DNA of 61,532 bases from Myxococcota bacterium (GTDB taxonomy: Bacteria; Myxococcota_A; UBA9160; UBA4427). Location of the stretch: contig JAPKBZ010000020.1 in assembly GCA_028823175.1 (NCBI GenBank), positions 1 to 61,532 of the forward strand, read 5' to 3'. Position 1 is the first letter of the stretch. The number at the start of each line of letters is the position of its first letter. Under the pieces are notes generated by a model. The model was not told the DNA's origin, did no database searches, and saw only the letters and a list, made by a program, of their open reading frames with translations. The translations under genes and the position numbers were made by a program. Positions 1-8,002 of this stretch are shown piece after piece.

Positions 1-81
1 GTCCGGCTGTGGGTCCATCTATGGGTCCGTCTGTCCTTGCCTCCATTCGTACGCTTCTGCGTGCACCGTGTTCTTGGGTCT

Positions 82-2013
82 TCATGTCCTATCCTCATTT
101 CTCGGGGTTGGGACCTGGCTAAGCGGCACCGGCGAGCAGCCCTCAGATGAATCGGCCTCGGCACTGAGCGCAGCGCTGAACCAGCCTCCGGTCCAGGCGT
201 CGAGCCCCGCCGCAAGCTCCTCGGCGCGCAGGCGCAAGAGCTCTGCTTCCGGGGCGTCCTTGTCGGGCTGGGAATTCAGGGCGAGCAGCGCACGCCGCCG
301 GTCGAAATAGAGCTGGGTGAGTTCATCGAGAACGTTGTCGCGTAAGCTGATGATCTGGCGCGCTTCCCGGGAGAGTTCCGGGGCGTCGGCGGGGTAGGCG
401 AGATCGCCCAGGTCCCAGGCCAGGGTAATCGAGGCGTCGAACCCCCCGGAGCGATCATCGGATCGGTCGAGGAGGTCGTGGAGTTCGCCATAGGTGAACG
501 ATTGATCCCAGCCGCTCTCCCGATCGTGATCCGCGCCGCCCCCAGCGCGCAGGGCCAGGGCGGGCCACCAACCGCGGCGGCCGAGACCGGCGCGCAGGCT
601 GCGAAAATAGTCGGGCCCGAGCCCGGATCGGCGCAGGGCCTCGGCGTGAACCCGGACCAGGCTCGGCGCGGCCGCGGGGCAGCCGGGGCCGCCCGGTTTT
701 TCTTTGCCCGGCGCTGCCCCCAGTGCTGGCCCCAGTACTGAGCCGGGTGCTGGGCCGAGTGCTGGGCCAACCGCTGCCCCCAGTATCGGGGGATGGCCGC
801 GGTAGAGGCCGCCCGGGCCGGCGGCGAGGGCGAAGGCCTGGCCGCCCACCCTGCCCGGGGCGATTCCCGCGATGGGCATGCCGGCCAGGGGCGAGCCCGC
901 CCGGCGCCACGGCCCGAGAAGCGAGTTCGCCGAAAGAAGCCCGCCGTCGGTGGCAAGCCAGGCGCGGCCGCGCGCGCCCGGAGCGCGGATCTGAATAGCG
1001 CCCGCTGCGTTACCGGTAACGACGCCCGCAACGATTCGCAGAGCGCTGGCCCCGGCCGGCCAGACCGGGTAGTCGATCTCCCAGCGCAGGGGACCGACCC
1101 GGCCGGGCAGGCTGCGCGCCAGGGCTCGGGGATACACGATCACCAACTCGCTGCCGAGCAGATCGAGGAAGAGATCGCTGGGAACGCCTTCGAGGGGGCG
1201 GCCGGGAATTCGCACCCGCCGCCCGGGCGCGGCTTCAAGGCCCTCACCCGTCCGCTCAAGATCCACCCGCCAGAGTTCCCGATCGGCGAGCAACCACAGG
1301 ACCCAGCGCCGGGCGTCGTCCGGCGCGCCCCCGGCGCCCGCAACCGACTGGCCAGCGGCGGGCTGCTGGGCGAGGCCCGCCGCGTGAAATGAGCCGAGGG
1401 GAAGGCCGTCGAGGAGGCGGCGCCAACCCCCGCCGCCCGTCGAGAGAAAGGCGCCCCCCGCCCCCACGGCGACGCGAAGCTCGCCGGAAGAGATCACCCG
1501 GGCGACTCGACGAGCCGCCTGCCCCGGGCCCGGCGAGCGCTCCTCGAGCCGGCCCGCCGGATCCAAGTGCCAGAGCCCCTCGAGCGAAGCGATCCAAAGG
1601 GCACCGTCGCCGTCGAAATGCAGATCTCGGATCCCCCCCACCCGGGCCACCCGGCGCCAGCCCCCCGGACCCGCCCCGGGGTCCGTCCAATTCCCGAGCA
1701 GGGCGCCCTGGGCGTCGGCCACCGCCACCCGCGAGCCCGAGGGATCTGCGGTCACCGCGAGCAGGGGGCCCTCGGCGCCCGCCACGGTGACCTTCTGCCA
1801 AAGCCAAGCCTCGCTGCCCACCCCCGAACTCTCACCCGAGCCGCCCCGGCCCAAGGCGAGCGCCCGGGACGAGCCCGCGAAGCCGAGCCACAGCACCGGT
1901 ATCAGTGCCAGCACCAGCCCCAGTGGCAATACCGGCGCCAGTACCCGCGCCAGGAATGCCCGGGCTCGGCGAGCGTAGAAGCGGCGTGGATCCCCAGAAA
2001 AAGGCGACGGCAT
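82..2013 (-). CDS. membrane-anchored propeller-like protein, function unknown
   Basis: 643 aa from the ATG at 2013, which follows an AGGG; a GTG at 2034 is an in-frame alternative. An Arg-rich N-terminus and a hydrophobic segment (about residues 24-46) suggest export or membrane anchoring. The next ~400 residues have repeated blades resembling two-component-regulator/YCF48 propellers (phrases like GDGALWIASLEGLWHLD and WLATDGGLLS). A Gly/Ala/Pro low-complexity stretch follows, then a helical C-terminus rich in Arg, Glu and Leu (RDNVLDELTQLYFDRRR ... DAWTGG). I do not recognise a named family. It is divergent from cofD and shares a 246-bp upstream region with it. An envelope role is inference. 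Confidence 0.6.
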   Translation of the reverse strand: MPSPFSGDPRRFYARRARAFLARVLAPVLPLGLVLALIPVLWLGFAGSSRALALGRGGSGESSGVGSEAWLWQKVTVAGAEGPLLAVTADPSGSRVAVADAQGALLGNWTDPGAGPGGWRRVARVGGIRDLHFDGDGALWIASLEGLWHLDPAGRLEERSPGPGQAARRVARVISSGELRVAVGAGGAFLSTGGGGWRRLLDGLPLGSFHAAGLAQQPAAGQSVAGAGGAPDDARRWVLWLLADRELWRVDLERTGEGLEAAPGRRVRIPGRPLEGVPSDLFLDLLGSELVIVYPRALARSLPGRVGPLRWEIDYPVWPAGASALRIVAGVVTGNAAGAIQIRAPGARGRAWLATDGGLLSANSLLGPWRRAGSPLAGMPIAGIAPGRVGGQAFALAAGPGGLYRGHPPILGAAVGPALGPAPGSVLGPALGAAPGKEKPGGPGCPAAAPSLVRVHAEALRRSGLGPDYFRSLRAGLGRRGWWPALALRAGGGADHDRESGWDQSFTYGELHDLLDRSDDRSGGFDASITLAWDLGDLAYPADAPELSREARQIISLRDNVLDELTQLYFDRRRALLALNSQPDKDAPEAELLRLRAEELAAGLDAWTGGWFSAALSAEADSSEGCSPVPLSQVPTPRNEDRT

Positions 2014-2259
2014 GAGACCCTGAAAAGCAAGCACCGTGCCCAGGTCCGGGAGCCGCGCCCTGGGCCAGGGCCGCCCGGGAGAAGGTTTCGGACCCCGAGT
2101 TCACAGATCGGACGGGGCCACGGGTCCACAACCTCGCCGAGTGGGCGCTTGACTCCCCGCTCCCACTCCAGAAAACTCGCTTCCCATGCACCCTCCGCAC
2201 CTCACGAAGGCCCAGCCCCGATTCCGAGCCCCCGACCGGCCCAGTACGCCGAGGTCCGC

Positions 2260-3207
2260 ATGACGGCCGGGCCCATCGTCGCCCTGTCCGGGGGAGTCGG
2301 CGCCGCGCGCTTCTTGCGCGGCCTGGTCCGGGTTGCGCCGCCCGAGGATCTGATCGCCGTGGTCAACACCGGCGACGATCGTGAGTTCTACGGGGTCCAC
2401 GTGGCGCCGGATCTCGACATCGTCACCTATACCCTGGCGGGTCTCGTCAACGACGCCCTGGGCTACGGGCTCGAGGGCGACCGCTTCGACCTTGTCGAGA
2501 CCCTCGACCGCCTCGGCCACGAAGCCTGGTTTCGTCTCGGCGATCGTGACTTCGCCCATTGCCTGCACCGCACCCTGCGCCTGGGCGAGGGTGCGGGGTT
2601 GGCCGAGACCGGCGACGAACTCCGCCGGGCCCTCGGCGTGGCGTCGCGTATCCTCCCCATGTCCGAAGACCCCTGCCCCACTCTGGTCGATCTCGAGGAT
2701 GGGAGGACCATGCATTTCGAGGATTACATGATTCGCGAGAGCGCCCCCGATCAGGTGAAGGCCGTCGATCTCTCGGCCGCCGGCGCGGCGGCCCCCGCGC
2801 CGGGTGTGCTCGACGCCCTCGCCCGGGCCCGGGTGATCGTCGTCTGCCCGAGCAACCCGGTGGTTTCCATCGGCCCGATCCTCGCGGTGCCCGGCATCGC
2901 CGAGGCCATCGCCGAAAGCTCCGCTCCCGTGGTCGCGGTCTCCCCCATCGTGGGGGGCGCGCCGGTCAAGGGACCCGCCAGTCAATTGCTCCGGGGCATC
3001 GGGGTCGAGGTCTCGGCCCTCGGCGTCGCGCGCCACTACCAGGGCTGGATCGACGGCTACGTGCTCGACGCCCAGGACACCGAACTCGACGCCGAGATCA
3101 AGGCGCTGGGGCTCGCAACCCGGGTCACCGACTCCATCATGGTCGACCCCGAGGCGGCCGGCCGACTGGCCGCTGTCACCCTCGAACTCGCGGACTCCCT
3201 GGCATGA
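2260..3207 (+). CDS. cofD: 2-phospho-L-lactate transferase (CofD/FbiA)
   Basis: 315 aa. CofD/FbiA joins a guanylated three-carbon phospho-acid to the deazaflavin Fo to give F420-0 or its dehydro form. The N-terminal SGGVGAARFLRGL motif, NTGDD at about residue 38, the DLD(I)VTYTLAG segment and the CPSNPVVSIGPIL segment are typical of the family, as is the length. GAGG at 2251-2254, 5 nt before the ATG, fixes the start; the frame is open upstream but without family similarity. The stop overlaps the cofC start as ATGA, so the two are translationally coupled. The natural substrate (lactyl, PEP- or 3-phosphoglycerate-derived) cannot be read from the sequence. Confidence 0.92.
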   Translation: MTAGPIVALSGGVGAARFLRGLVRVAPPEDLIAVVNTGDDREFYGVHVAPDLDIVTYTLAGLVNDALGYGLEGDRFDLVETLDRLGHEAWFRLGDRDFAHCLHRTLRLGEGAGLAETGDELRRALGVASRILPMSEDPCPTLVDLEDGRTMHFEDYMIRESAPDQVKAVDLSAAGAAAPAPGVLDALARARVIVVCPSNPVVSIGPILAVPGIAEAIAESSAPVVAVSPIVGGAPVKGPASQLLRGIGVEVSALGVARHYQGWIDGYVLDAQDTELDAEIKALGLATRVTDSIMVDPEAAGRLAAVTLELADSLA

Positions 3208-3890
3208 CCGTCGCCGTCGTTCCCGTCAAATCCCTGGCTTCGAGCAAATCGCGACTGCTGCCCGAATTGCCCCGGGACGCCCTCCAGGCGCTCTCCCTCG
3301 CCATGCTCGAAGATCTGATCCGCGCGCTCCAGGCCACCCCCGCCATCGAGACCGTCGCCGTAGCGACCCCGGATGACCGGGTCGCCGAGCATGCGCGCGC
3401 CCTCGGCGCCGAGGCCCTGCACGGGCCCGACCCCGGGCTCAACGCCGCCATCGACGCCGCGCCGGGCAAGCTCGGGCTGGCCGATGAGGCCCCCCTGCTG
3501 GTCGTCCTCGGCGACGTACCCGGCGCCCTGCCCGGCGAATTGCAGCAACTCTTCGAGACCCTGGATGCCCTGGGGCCTGGGCCCGCCGCCGTGCTCGCCC
3601 CCTCCCGGGACGGGGGCACATCGGCCCTGCTGCGCCGGCCCCACCGCGCCCTGCCCTCGTGCTTCGGCCCCCAGAGCGCCGCCAAACACCGGGAGGCGGC
3701 CCAGGAGTTGGGCGTCCCCTTGCGCGAATTGCCCCTGGCCTCCCTGGCCATCGACCTCGATCGGGCTGAGGATCTCGAGAGCTTCCTCGCCCTGGGCGAA
3801 AGCGGCGACTCCACCCGCCAACTGCTCGAGAGCCTCGGCTGGCCCGAGCGGGCATCGACTTCGGCCGACGTCCCGCGAAGCGAACCTTGA
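3204..3890 (+). CDS. cofC: 2-phospholactate/phospho-acid guanylyltransferase (CofC/FbiD)
   Basis: 228 aa. CofC/FbiD makes the GDP-activated phospho-acid used by CofD. The N-terminal VPVKSLASSKSRL segment is the nucleotide-binding signature of this nucleotidyltransferase family, and GDVPGAL (about residue 110) supplies the metal-binding Asp. Length matches the family (200-230 aa). It overlaps cofD by 4 nt. The last ~20 residues are poorly conserved. Its TGA stop lies inside the first unit of a 12-bp tandem repeat, so the same stop recurs in frame every 12 bp. Substrate preference is unknown. Confidence 0.9.
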   Translation: MTVAVVPVKSLASSKSRLLPELPRDALQALSLAMLEDLIRALQATPAIETVAVATPDDRVAEHARALGAEALHGPDPGLNAAIDAAPGKLGLADEAPLLVVLGDVPGALPGELQQLFETLDALGPGPAAVLAPSRDGGTSALLRRPHRALPSCFGPQSAAKHREAAQELGVPLRELPLASLAIDLDRAEDLESFLALGESGDSTRQLLESLGWPERASTSADVPRSEP

Positions 3891-3958
3891 TGCAGCACCT
3901 GATGCAGCACCTGATGCAGCACCTGATGAGGCCCTTGATGAGGCCCTTGATAAAGCCC
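3887..3958 (+). repeat. six 12-bp tandem repeats between cofC and cofE
   Basis: Six consecutive 12-bp units with consensus YTGATGMRGCMC. Units 1-3 are TTGATGCAGCAC or CTGATGCAGCAC; units 4-6 drift to TGATGAGGCCC and TGATAAAGCCC. The first unit contains the cofC stop codon. Five of the six units carry the stop/start sequence TGATG. The array ends about 30 bp before the cofE Shine-Dalgarno sequence. Confidence 0.9.
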
Positions 3959-3996
3959 TTGATGCTTGATGAAGTCCTCTTGATGAAGGAATGGCG

Positions 3997-4773
3997 ATGA
4001 GCGTTTCCGAAAAAAAAGCGGCCATCCCGGCGCCGATCCAGATGACGCCCCTGGCGGACGTGCCCGCGGTGCAGCCCGGGGATGATCTCGCCGCATTGCT
4101 TCACGCGGCCGCCAAGAGCGCGGGGGTCGCGCTGAGCGAGGGCGTGCTCGTCGTCTGCCAAAAAATCGTTTCGAAGGCCGAGGGAAGAATCGTCGCCCTC
4201 GCCGACATCGAACCCAGCGACGAAGCGATCCGCATCGCCGAAGAGGACGAGAAGGACCCGCGCCACGTGGAGATCGTGCTGCGAGAAAGCGCGCGCATCG
4301 TGCGCCGGGGGCGGGGAGTCATGATTTGCGAAACCCGTCACGGCATGGTGTGCGCGAATGCCGGGGTCGATCTTTCCAATACGCCGGGCAGCGATGTCGC
4401 CGTGCTCCTGCCCGACGACAGCGACGCCTCGGCCCGGCGCCTGCGCGAAGGGCTCGCCGCCCTCGGCCACGCGGACCTCGCCGTGGTAATCAGCGACACC
4501 TTCGGGCGCCCGTGGCGCGAAGGCCTGGTGGACGTCGCCATCGGCTCATCGGGCATCGCCCCCATCGCCGATATCCGGGGCAGCCAGGATTGGATGGGCC
4601 GGGAGCTCCAGGTCACCACCATGGCGACGGTGGATCAGCTCGCGGCCGGCGCCGGCCTGCTGATGATCAAGGACGCGGGCATCCCCGCGGTCTTCGTCGA
4701 GGGCGTCCCGCGCCGGGGCGACGGCGGGCTTTCCGACCTGCTCCGCAACCCGTCGGAAGACCTTTTCCGCTAG
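3997..4773 (+). CDS. cofE: coenzyme F420-0:L-glutamate ligase (CofE)
   Basis: 258 aa from ATG 3997, chosen because AAGGA (3986-3990) lies 6 nt upstream; ATG 3991 is too close to that site. CofE adds glutamates to F420-0. Recognisable segments are VVCQKIVSKAEGR near the N-terminus, NAGVDLSN, the SDTFGRPWREGLVDVAIG block, and GRELQVTTMATVD, all standard CofE features. It is the stand-alone archaeal-type enzyme, not the two-domain actinobacterial FbiB, because no nitroreductase domain follows. With cofD and cofC it forms the late F420 pathway; the Fo synthase genes (cofG/cofH) are not in this window. Confidence 0.92.
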   Translation: MSVSEKKAAIPAPIQMTPLADVPAVQPGDDLAALLHAAAKSAGVALSEGVLVVCQKIVSKAEGRIVALADIEPSDEAIRIAEEDEKDPRHVEIVLRESARIVRRGRGVMICETRHGMVCANAGVDLSNTPGSDVAVLLPDDSDASARRLREGLAALGHADLAVVISDTFGRPWREGLVDVAIGSSGIAPIADIRGSQDWMGRELQVTTMATVDQLAAGAGLLMIKDAGIPAVFVEGVPRRGDGGLSDLLRNPSEDLFR

Positions 4774-5018
4774 CCCCGGCCCCCCAGGCTCCCGGTCGAC
4801 CCAAGAATCCCGGGGCGCCCACAGCGCCTCCCTGCGGGCTTCAATATGGCCATTCCACCCCGGTCCCCGTGGGCGAATCCCCTGGCGAGAGCTGAAAAAA
4901 AAGAGCTTTGGGGCAGGGGGGCGCTGACCGAAAAGACTCTTGTCCTTACTTATGAGGACCCGGTGCAGCCCCAGGCTCCGCCGTCAAAACGAGTCCAGCG
5001 AACTCGACGAGCCCCCCA

Positions 5019-5369
5019 ATGCAACCCGTCCGATCCAACCCCTTGCTCGCCTTGCTCTTCGCTGTGGCCCTTGTCGCCGGTGCGGCGGCGCCCTCCTGGG
5101 CGCTCGACGACCCGCGCACAAACGACCGCTTCGCCCGTCAGGCGCTCCCCGCCCACCTGCTGCCCCAGATCCCGGCCCTCGTTCCCACGAGCGGAGCGTT
5201 TTGGGGATCGGGAGCGCTACAGGCCCTCCCGACGGCCGGCTTTGTGGGGATCAGCGAACGCCTGCTCCGCCTGCCTCTGCGGCCGGTGATCCTGGGTGAG
5301 ACCCCGCGCACGCCCACCGATGCCGAGCAGAGCGTCGGCGTCGTCTTCCGCTTCCCTCTCTCGCTTTAG
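5019..5369 (+). CDS. small predicted exported protein, unknown
   Basis: 116 aa. The first ~28 residues look like a Sec signal peptide: a short basic start, a Leu/Ala/Val core and a likely cut after PSWA. The mature part (about 88 aa) has no domain I recognise. There is no clear Shine-Dalgarno sequence. It is flanked by cofE upstream and the convergent engB downstream. The signal peptide is the main reason for accepting it; coding status is otherwise unproven. Confidence 0.4.
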   Translation: MQPVRSNPLLALLFAVALVAGAAAPSWALDDPRTNDRFARQALPAHLLPQIPALVPTSGAFWGSGALQALPTAGFVGISERLLRLPLRPVILGETPRTPTDAEQSVGVVFRFPLSL

Positions 5370-5428
5370 CTCGCTCTGGGGCTCGGATCCGAACGCTTCG
5401 CGCGCCCGGAGGAGCCAGCGCCCCGTGT

Positions 5429-6016
5429 TTAGAGCCGATCGCGAAGGACCTTCCAAAGTTCGTAGATGCCCTGTTTGGCCTGGGAAGAGGTCAAGAGGAT
5501 CGGAACCGAACGCTCGCCCAACTGAGCCTTCAATTCCTTGGCCCGCTTGGCCCGGCGCATGGGCTTGAGCTTGTCGCCCTTGGTCAGCACCACCAGGGCC
5601 TCGATTCCGCGCTCAGCGAGCCAATCGAGCAGCAGGGTTTCATCCTCAGAAATATCCCGCCGCAAGTCCTGGAGAAGGATCGCGACGCGCAGGGCATCCC
5701 GATCCTCGAGATAGCCTTCCACCAGCTGCTGCCAGCTCGCGCGCTCCTTGCGGGAAACCCGGGCCCAGCCATAGCCGGGCAGGTCGACCAGCATCAATTC
5801 CCGAGCATCCACGTCGACCTCGAAAAAATGAATCATGCGCGTCTTGCCCGGCGTCGAACTCGTGCGCGCGAGTTGCTTGCGCTGCACCAGGGCATTGAGC
5901 AGGCTCGATTTGCCCACGTTGGATCGCCCCAGGAAGGCAAATTCCGGGCGGCGGGTCTCGGGAAACTGGTCGGGCTTCGCGCAGGAGCGGTTGATTTCGG
6001 CGCGTCGAATCTTCAC
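5429..6016 (-). CDS. engB: ribosome-biogenesis GTPase EngB (YsxC/YihA)
   Basis: 195 aa from a GTG at 6016 that overlaps the upstream aminotransferase stop as GTGA. EngB is an essential GTPase needed for late assembly of the large ribosomal subunit. All G motifs are visible: G1 GRSNVGKSSL (about residue 31), G2 TPGKT, G3 DLPGYG, G4 TKGDKL and a G5-like TSS. Length is normal (about 190-210). The frame is open further upstream, but that part lies within the aminotransferase gene and does not look like EngB. Confidence 0.92.
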   Translation of the reverse strand: MKIRRAEINRSCAKPDQFPETRRPEFAFLGRSNVGKSSLLNALVQRKQLARTSSTPGKTRMIHFFEVDVDARELMLVDLPGYGWARVSRKERASWQQLVEGYLEDRDALRVAILLQDLRRDISEDETLLLDWLAERGIEALVVLTKGDKLKPMRRAKRAKELKAQLGERSVPILLTSSQAKQGIYELWKVLRDRL

Positions 6017-7200
6017 GGATCCCCCTGCTGGGCGGCCCGGCGCTCGAGGCCGGGCAAGATTTCTTCGAGGCGGACAAGCGCCTCTTCCAGGGCAGACTCG
6101 CTCACCGCGTAGCAGAAGCGCAACATGCCCTCCCCCGCCGCTCCAAAATCCACGCCGGGCGTCGTCCCCACATGGGCCCCCTCGAGCAGCGCCGAGGCCA
6201 GGGCCCGGGAGTCGCGGCCAAAGCGCCGGGCGTCGGCGAGGAGGTAGAAGGCGCCCTGGGGCGAGTGCGGGATGCCAAAGCCCAGGTCGCGCAGCCCCAC
6301 CACGAGGCGATCTCGGCGCTTCTCGCAGGCCGCCCGCATCTGCTCGGCTTCGGCGGCCCCGGCTTCCAGAGCGGCGACCCCCGCGTGCTGGACGAAGCGA
6401 TTGGCCGAAATGAAAAAATTCTGGTGCAGGGTCTGAAGGGACCGCAGCGACCACTCCGGGGCCAACACCCAGCCGAGCCGAAAGCCCGTCATGGCATAGC
6501 GCTTCGAGAAGCCGTCGAGGACGAAGGCCTCGTCGGCGATCTGCGAAGCGGAGGTCGTGCCGAGGCCGTCGTACACGAGGCCGTCGTAGATCTCGTCGGA
6601 AACCAGGGTCGGGCCGAGGCCAGCCAAGGCCTCAAGGGTTTCCCGGCTTTGGATCGCCCCAGTGGGGTTGGCGGGTGAGGCCACGACGATGGCCCGGGTC
6701 CGCGGCGTCAGGGCCGCCGCAACCGCTTCGGGGTCGAGGGCAAAACCGTCCTCAGGCCGGGTGGGGACGAAAACCGGCTCCCCTCCGCAATAACGAATGA
6801 AATTCGGGTAGCAGGGGTAGTGGGGAGTCGCGAGCACCACCTCATCGCCGGGACGAATAAGCAGGGAGAAGACCATCAACATGGCGGGCGAGGTTCCCTC
6901 GCTGACCAAAATCCGCGCGGGATCGACCGCGACCGCGAAGCGCCGGTCGTAATCCCGCGCGATCGCCTCGCGCAAGGCCAACAGGCCCCGGCTATCGGTG
7001 TAGTGGGTTTCGCCGTCCCGCAGGGCCTGCTCACAGGCGGCGACCGCGGCACCGGGGGGCGGGAAATCGGGCTCACCGATCTCGAGGTGGATCACCCGGC
7101 TCCCCGAAGCCTCGAGCTCGAAAGCGCGCTCCATGATCTCCATCGCGAGGAAGGGCTTGAGGCGTTCGACGCGGGGCGCAGGGCGGGGCGAGTCAGCCAT
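6013..7200 (-). CDS. PLP-dependent aminotransferase, class I/II (aspartate aminotransferase-like)
   Basis: 395 aa from the internal ATG at 7200 (MADSPRPAPRVERL); the frame is open to 7245, but those 15 extra residues look unconserved. Fold-type I aminotransferase: the substrate-binding GEPDF segment, SPANPTGA, SDEIYDGLVYDG with the cofactor-binding Asp and Tyr, and the Schiff-base Lys in LDGFSKRYAMTGFRLGW. Such enzymes transfer the amino group of aspartate or aromatic/branched amino acids; exact substrate is not predictable. It is coupled to engB by a 4-nt overlap. Confidence 0.88.
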   Translation of the reverse strand: MADSPRPAPRVERLKPFLAMEIMERAFELEASGSRVIHLEIGEPDFPPPGAAVAACEQALRDGETHYTDSRGLLALREAIARDYDRRFAVAVDPARILVSEGTSPAMLMVFSLLIRPGDEVVLATPHYPCYPNFIRYCGGEPVFVPTRPEDGFALDPEAVAAALTPRTRAIVVASPANPTGAIQSRETLEALAGLGPTLVSDEIYDGLVYDGLGTTSASQIADEAFVLDGFSKRYAMTGFRLGWVLAPEWSLRSLQTLHQNFFISANRFVQHAGVAALEAGAAEAEQMRAACEKRRDRLVVGLRDLGFGIPHSPQGAFYLLADARRFGRDSRALASALLEGAHVGTTPGVDFGAAGEGMLRFCYAVSESALEEALVRLEEILPGLERRAAQQGDP

Positions 7201-7287
7201 GGCCGTGGGAGTAGCCAGCCGCCGCTTCAGTGTCGAGGGCGTCATTCCAAGTGTTTGAATAATAAGGCTTTTCTTGAAGCGAAGAGT

Positions 7288-7316
7288 TTGACGGAACGAG
7301 GCCGCGCAGCTACTCT
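7288..7316 (+). promoter_or_regulatory. candidate sigma-70 promoter of the ccm operon
   Basis: TTGACG (-35, 5 of 6) at 7288-7293, a 17-bp spacer, and TACTCT (-10, keeps the TA...T positions) at 7311-7316, about 80 bp before the ccmE start in the gap between divergent genes. Spacing is ideal, but the -10 is weak. Confidence 0.35.
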
Positions 7317-7398
7317 CAGCGGGCTATCCCAGAGCCGCTTCGCACGGGCTCCCGCACCGTCAAATTCATTCGGGCGAAGGGCAGCCGAAGGGTCGTTC

Positions 7399-7863
7399 AT
7401 GTCGAAGGGCGCACAAATCGCAGTGGGGGCCGTGATCGTCGGCCTGCTGCTGGGCTGGTACGGCTATACCAATCTTCAGGGAGAGGCCTCATTCCAGTAC
7501 TACCAGAACCTGGGAGAGTTTCTCGCCAAGAGCAGCACCCTCGAAGGACGATCCCTCCGAGTCCATGGCTACGTCACCAACGACTCCATCCACCGAGACC
7601 TCAAGGCCAAGAACGTGCGCTTCGTCGTGCAGAACGACCCGCCCCACGCAGGCCTTGCTACTGAGAGCACCCTCGACGTGCTCTTCCTCGGCCTCGAAAC
7701 CCCCGACATGTTCAAGGACGGCGCCGAGGTTGTGGTCGAGGGTCGTGTTGAGAACCACCAGACGGGAACTGTCTTCCTCGCCGACAACCTGATGGCAAAA
7801 TGTCCATCGAAATTCGAAGCCCAGGCCAATCAAGGGGAACCGGGCGGGGATATGCCACTCTAA
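7399..7863 (+). CDS. ccmE: periplasmic heme chaperone CcmE, Cys-type variant
   Basis: 154 aa. An N-terminal membrane anchor (about residues 7-25) is followed by the OB-fold domain (FLAKSSTLEGRSLRVHGYV, VRFVVQND, GAEVVVEGRV). CcmE accepts heme from CcmC and passes it to CcmF. In classical CcmE, heme is bound covalently by His in HxxxY after an LAKH-type loop. Here the same loop reads LADNLMAKCPSKF, so Cys135 replaces His and Phe139 replaces Tyr. A CxxxY form is known from the 'system I*' variant of archaea and some sulfate reducers; CxxxF is a further change. First gene of the ccm operon. Confidence 0.9.
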   Translation: MSKGAQIAVGAVIVGLLLGWYGYTNLQGEASFQYYQNLGEFLAKSSTLEGRSLRVHGYVTNDSIHRDLKAKNVRFVVQNDPPHAGLATESTLDVLFLGLETPDMFKDGAEVVVEGRVENHQTGTVFLADNLMAKCPSKFEAQANQGEPGGDMPL

Positions 7864-7864
7864 C

Positions 7865-7899
7865 CCGTCATTAGAACGCGAATCCGTCATTAGAACGCG
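7865..7899. repeat. 16-bp direct repeat between ccmE and ccmF
   Basis: CCGTCATTAGAACGCG occurs at 7865-7880 and again, identical, at 7884-7899 (period 19 bp), beginning 1 bp after the ccmE stop codon. Function unknown; it could be a recent local duplication. Confidence 0.85.
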
Positions 7900-8002
7900 G
7901 CCGACCAATTTTTGGGTCCCGCCGCAAGATGGGGGCGAAGGTCAGGGACAACTGTCTCTGGGGTCGGCGCTCCGAGATTCCGCAAGCCAAGGGAGCTATT
8001 CG

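Noticed and set aside
2101-3036. Long minus-strand frame opposite cofD
   Set aside because: Antisense frame caused by GC-rich codon bias; no ribosome-binding site or domain, while the plus strand encodes a clear CofD.
3439-4470. Long minus-strand frame opposite cofC/cofE
   Set aside because: Same artefact; it reads through the 12-bp repeats, giving a low-complexity protein.
4846-5289. 147-codon plus-strand frame overlapping the small exported protein
   Set aside because: Composition is Pro/Arg-rich and lacks structure; the alternative frame at 5019 has a signal peptide and is preferred.
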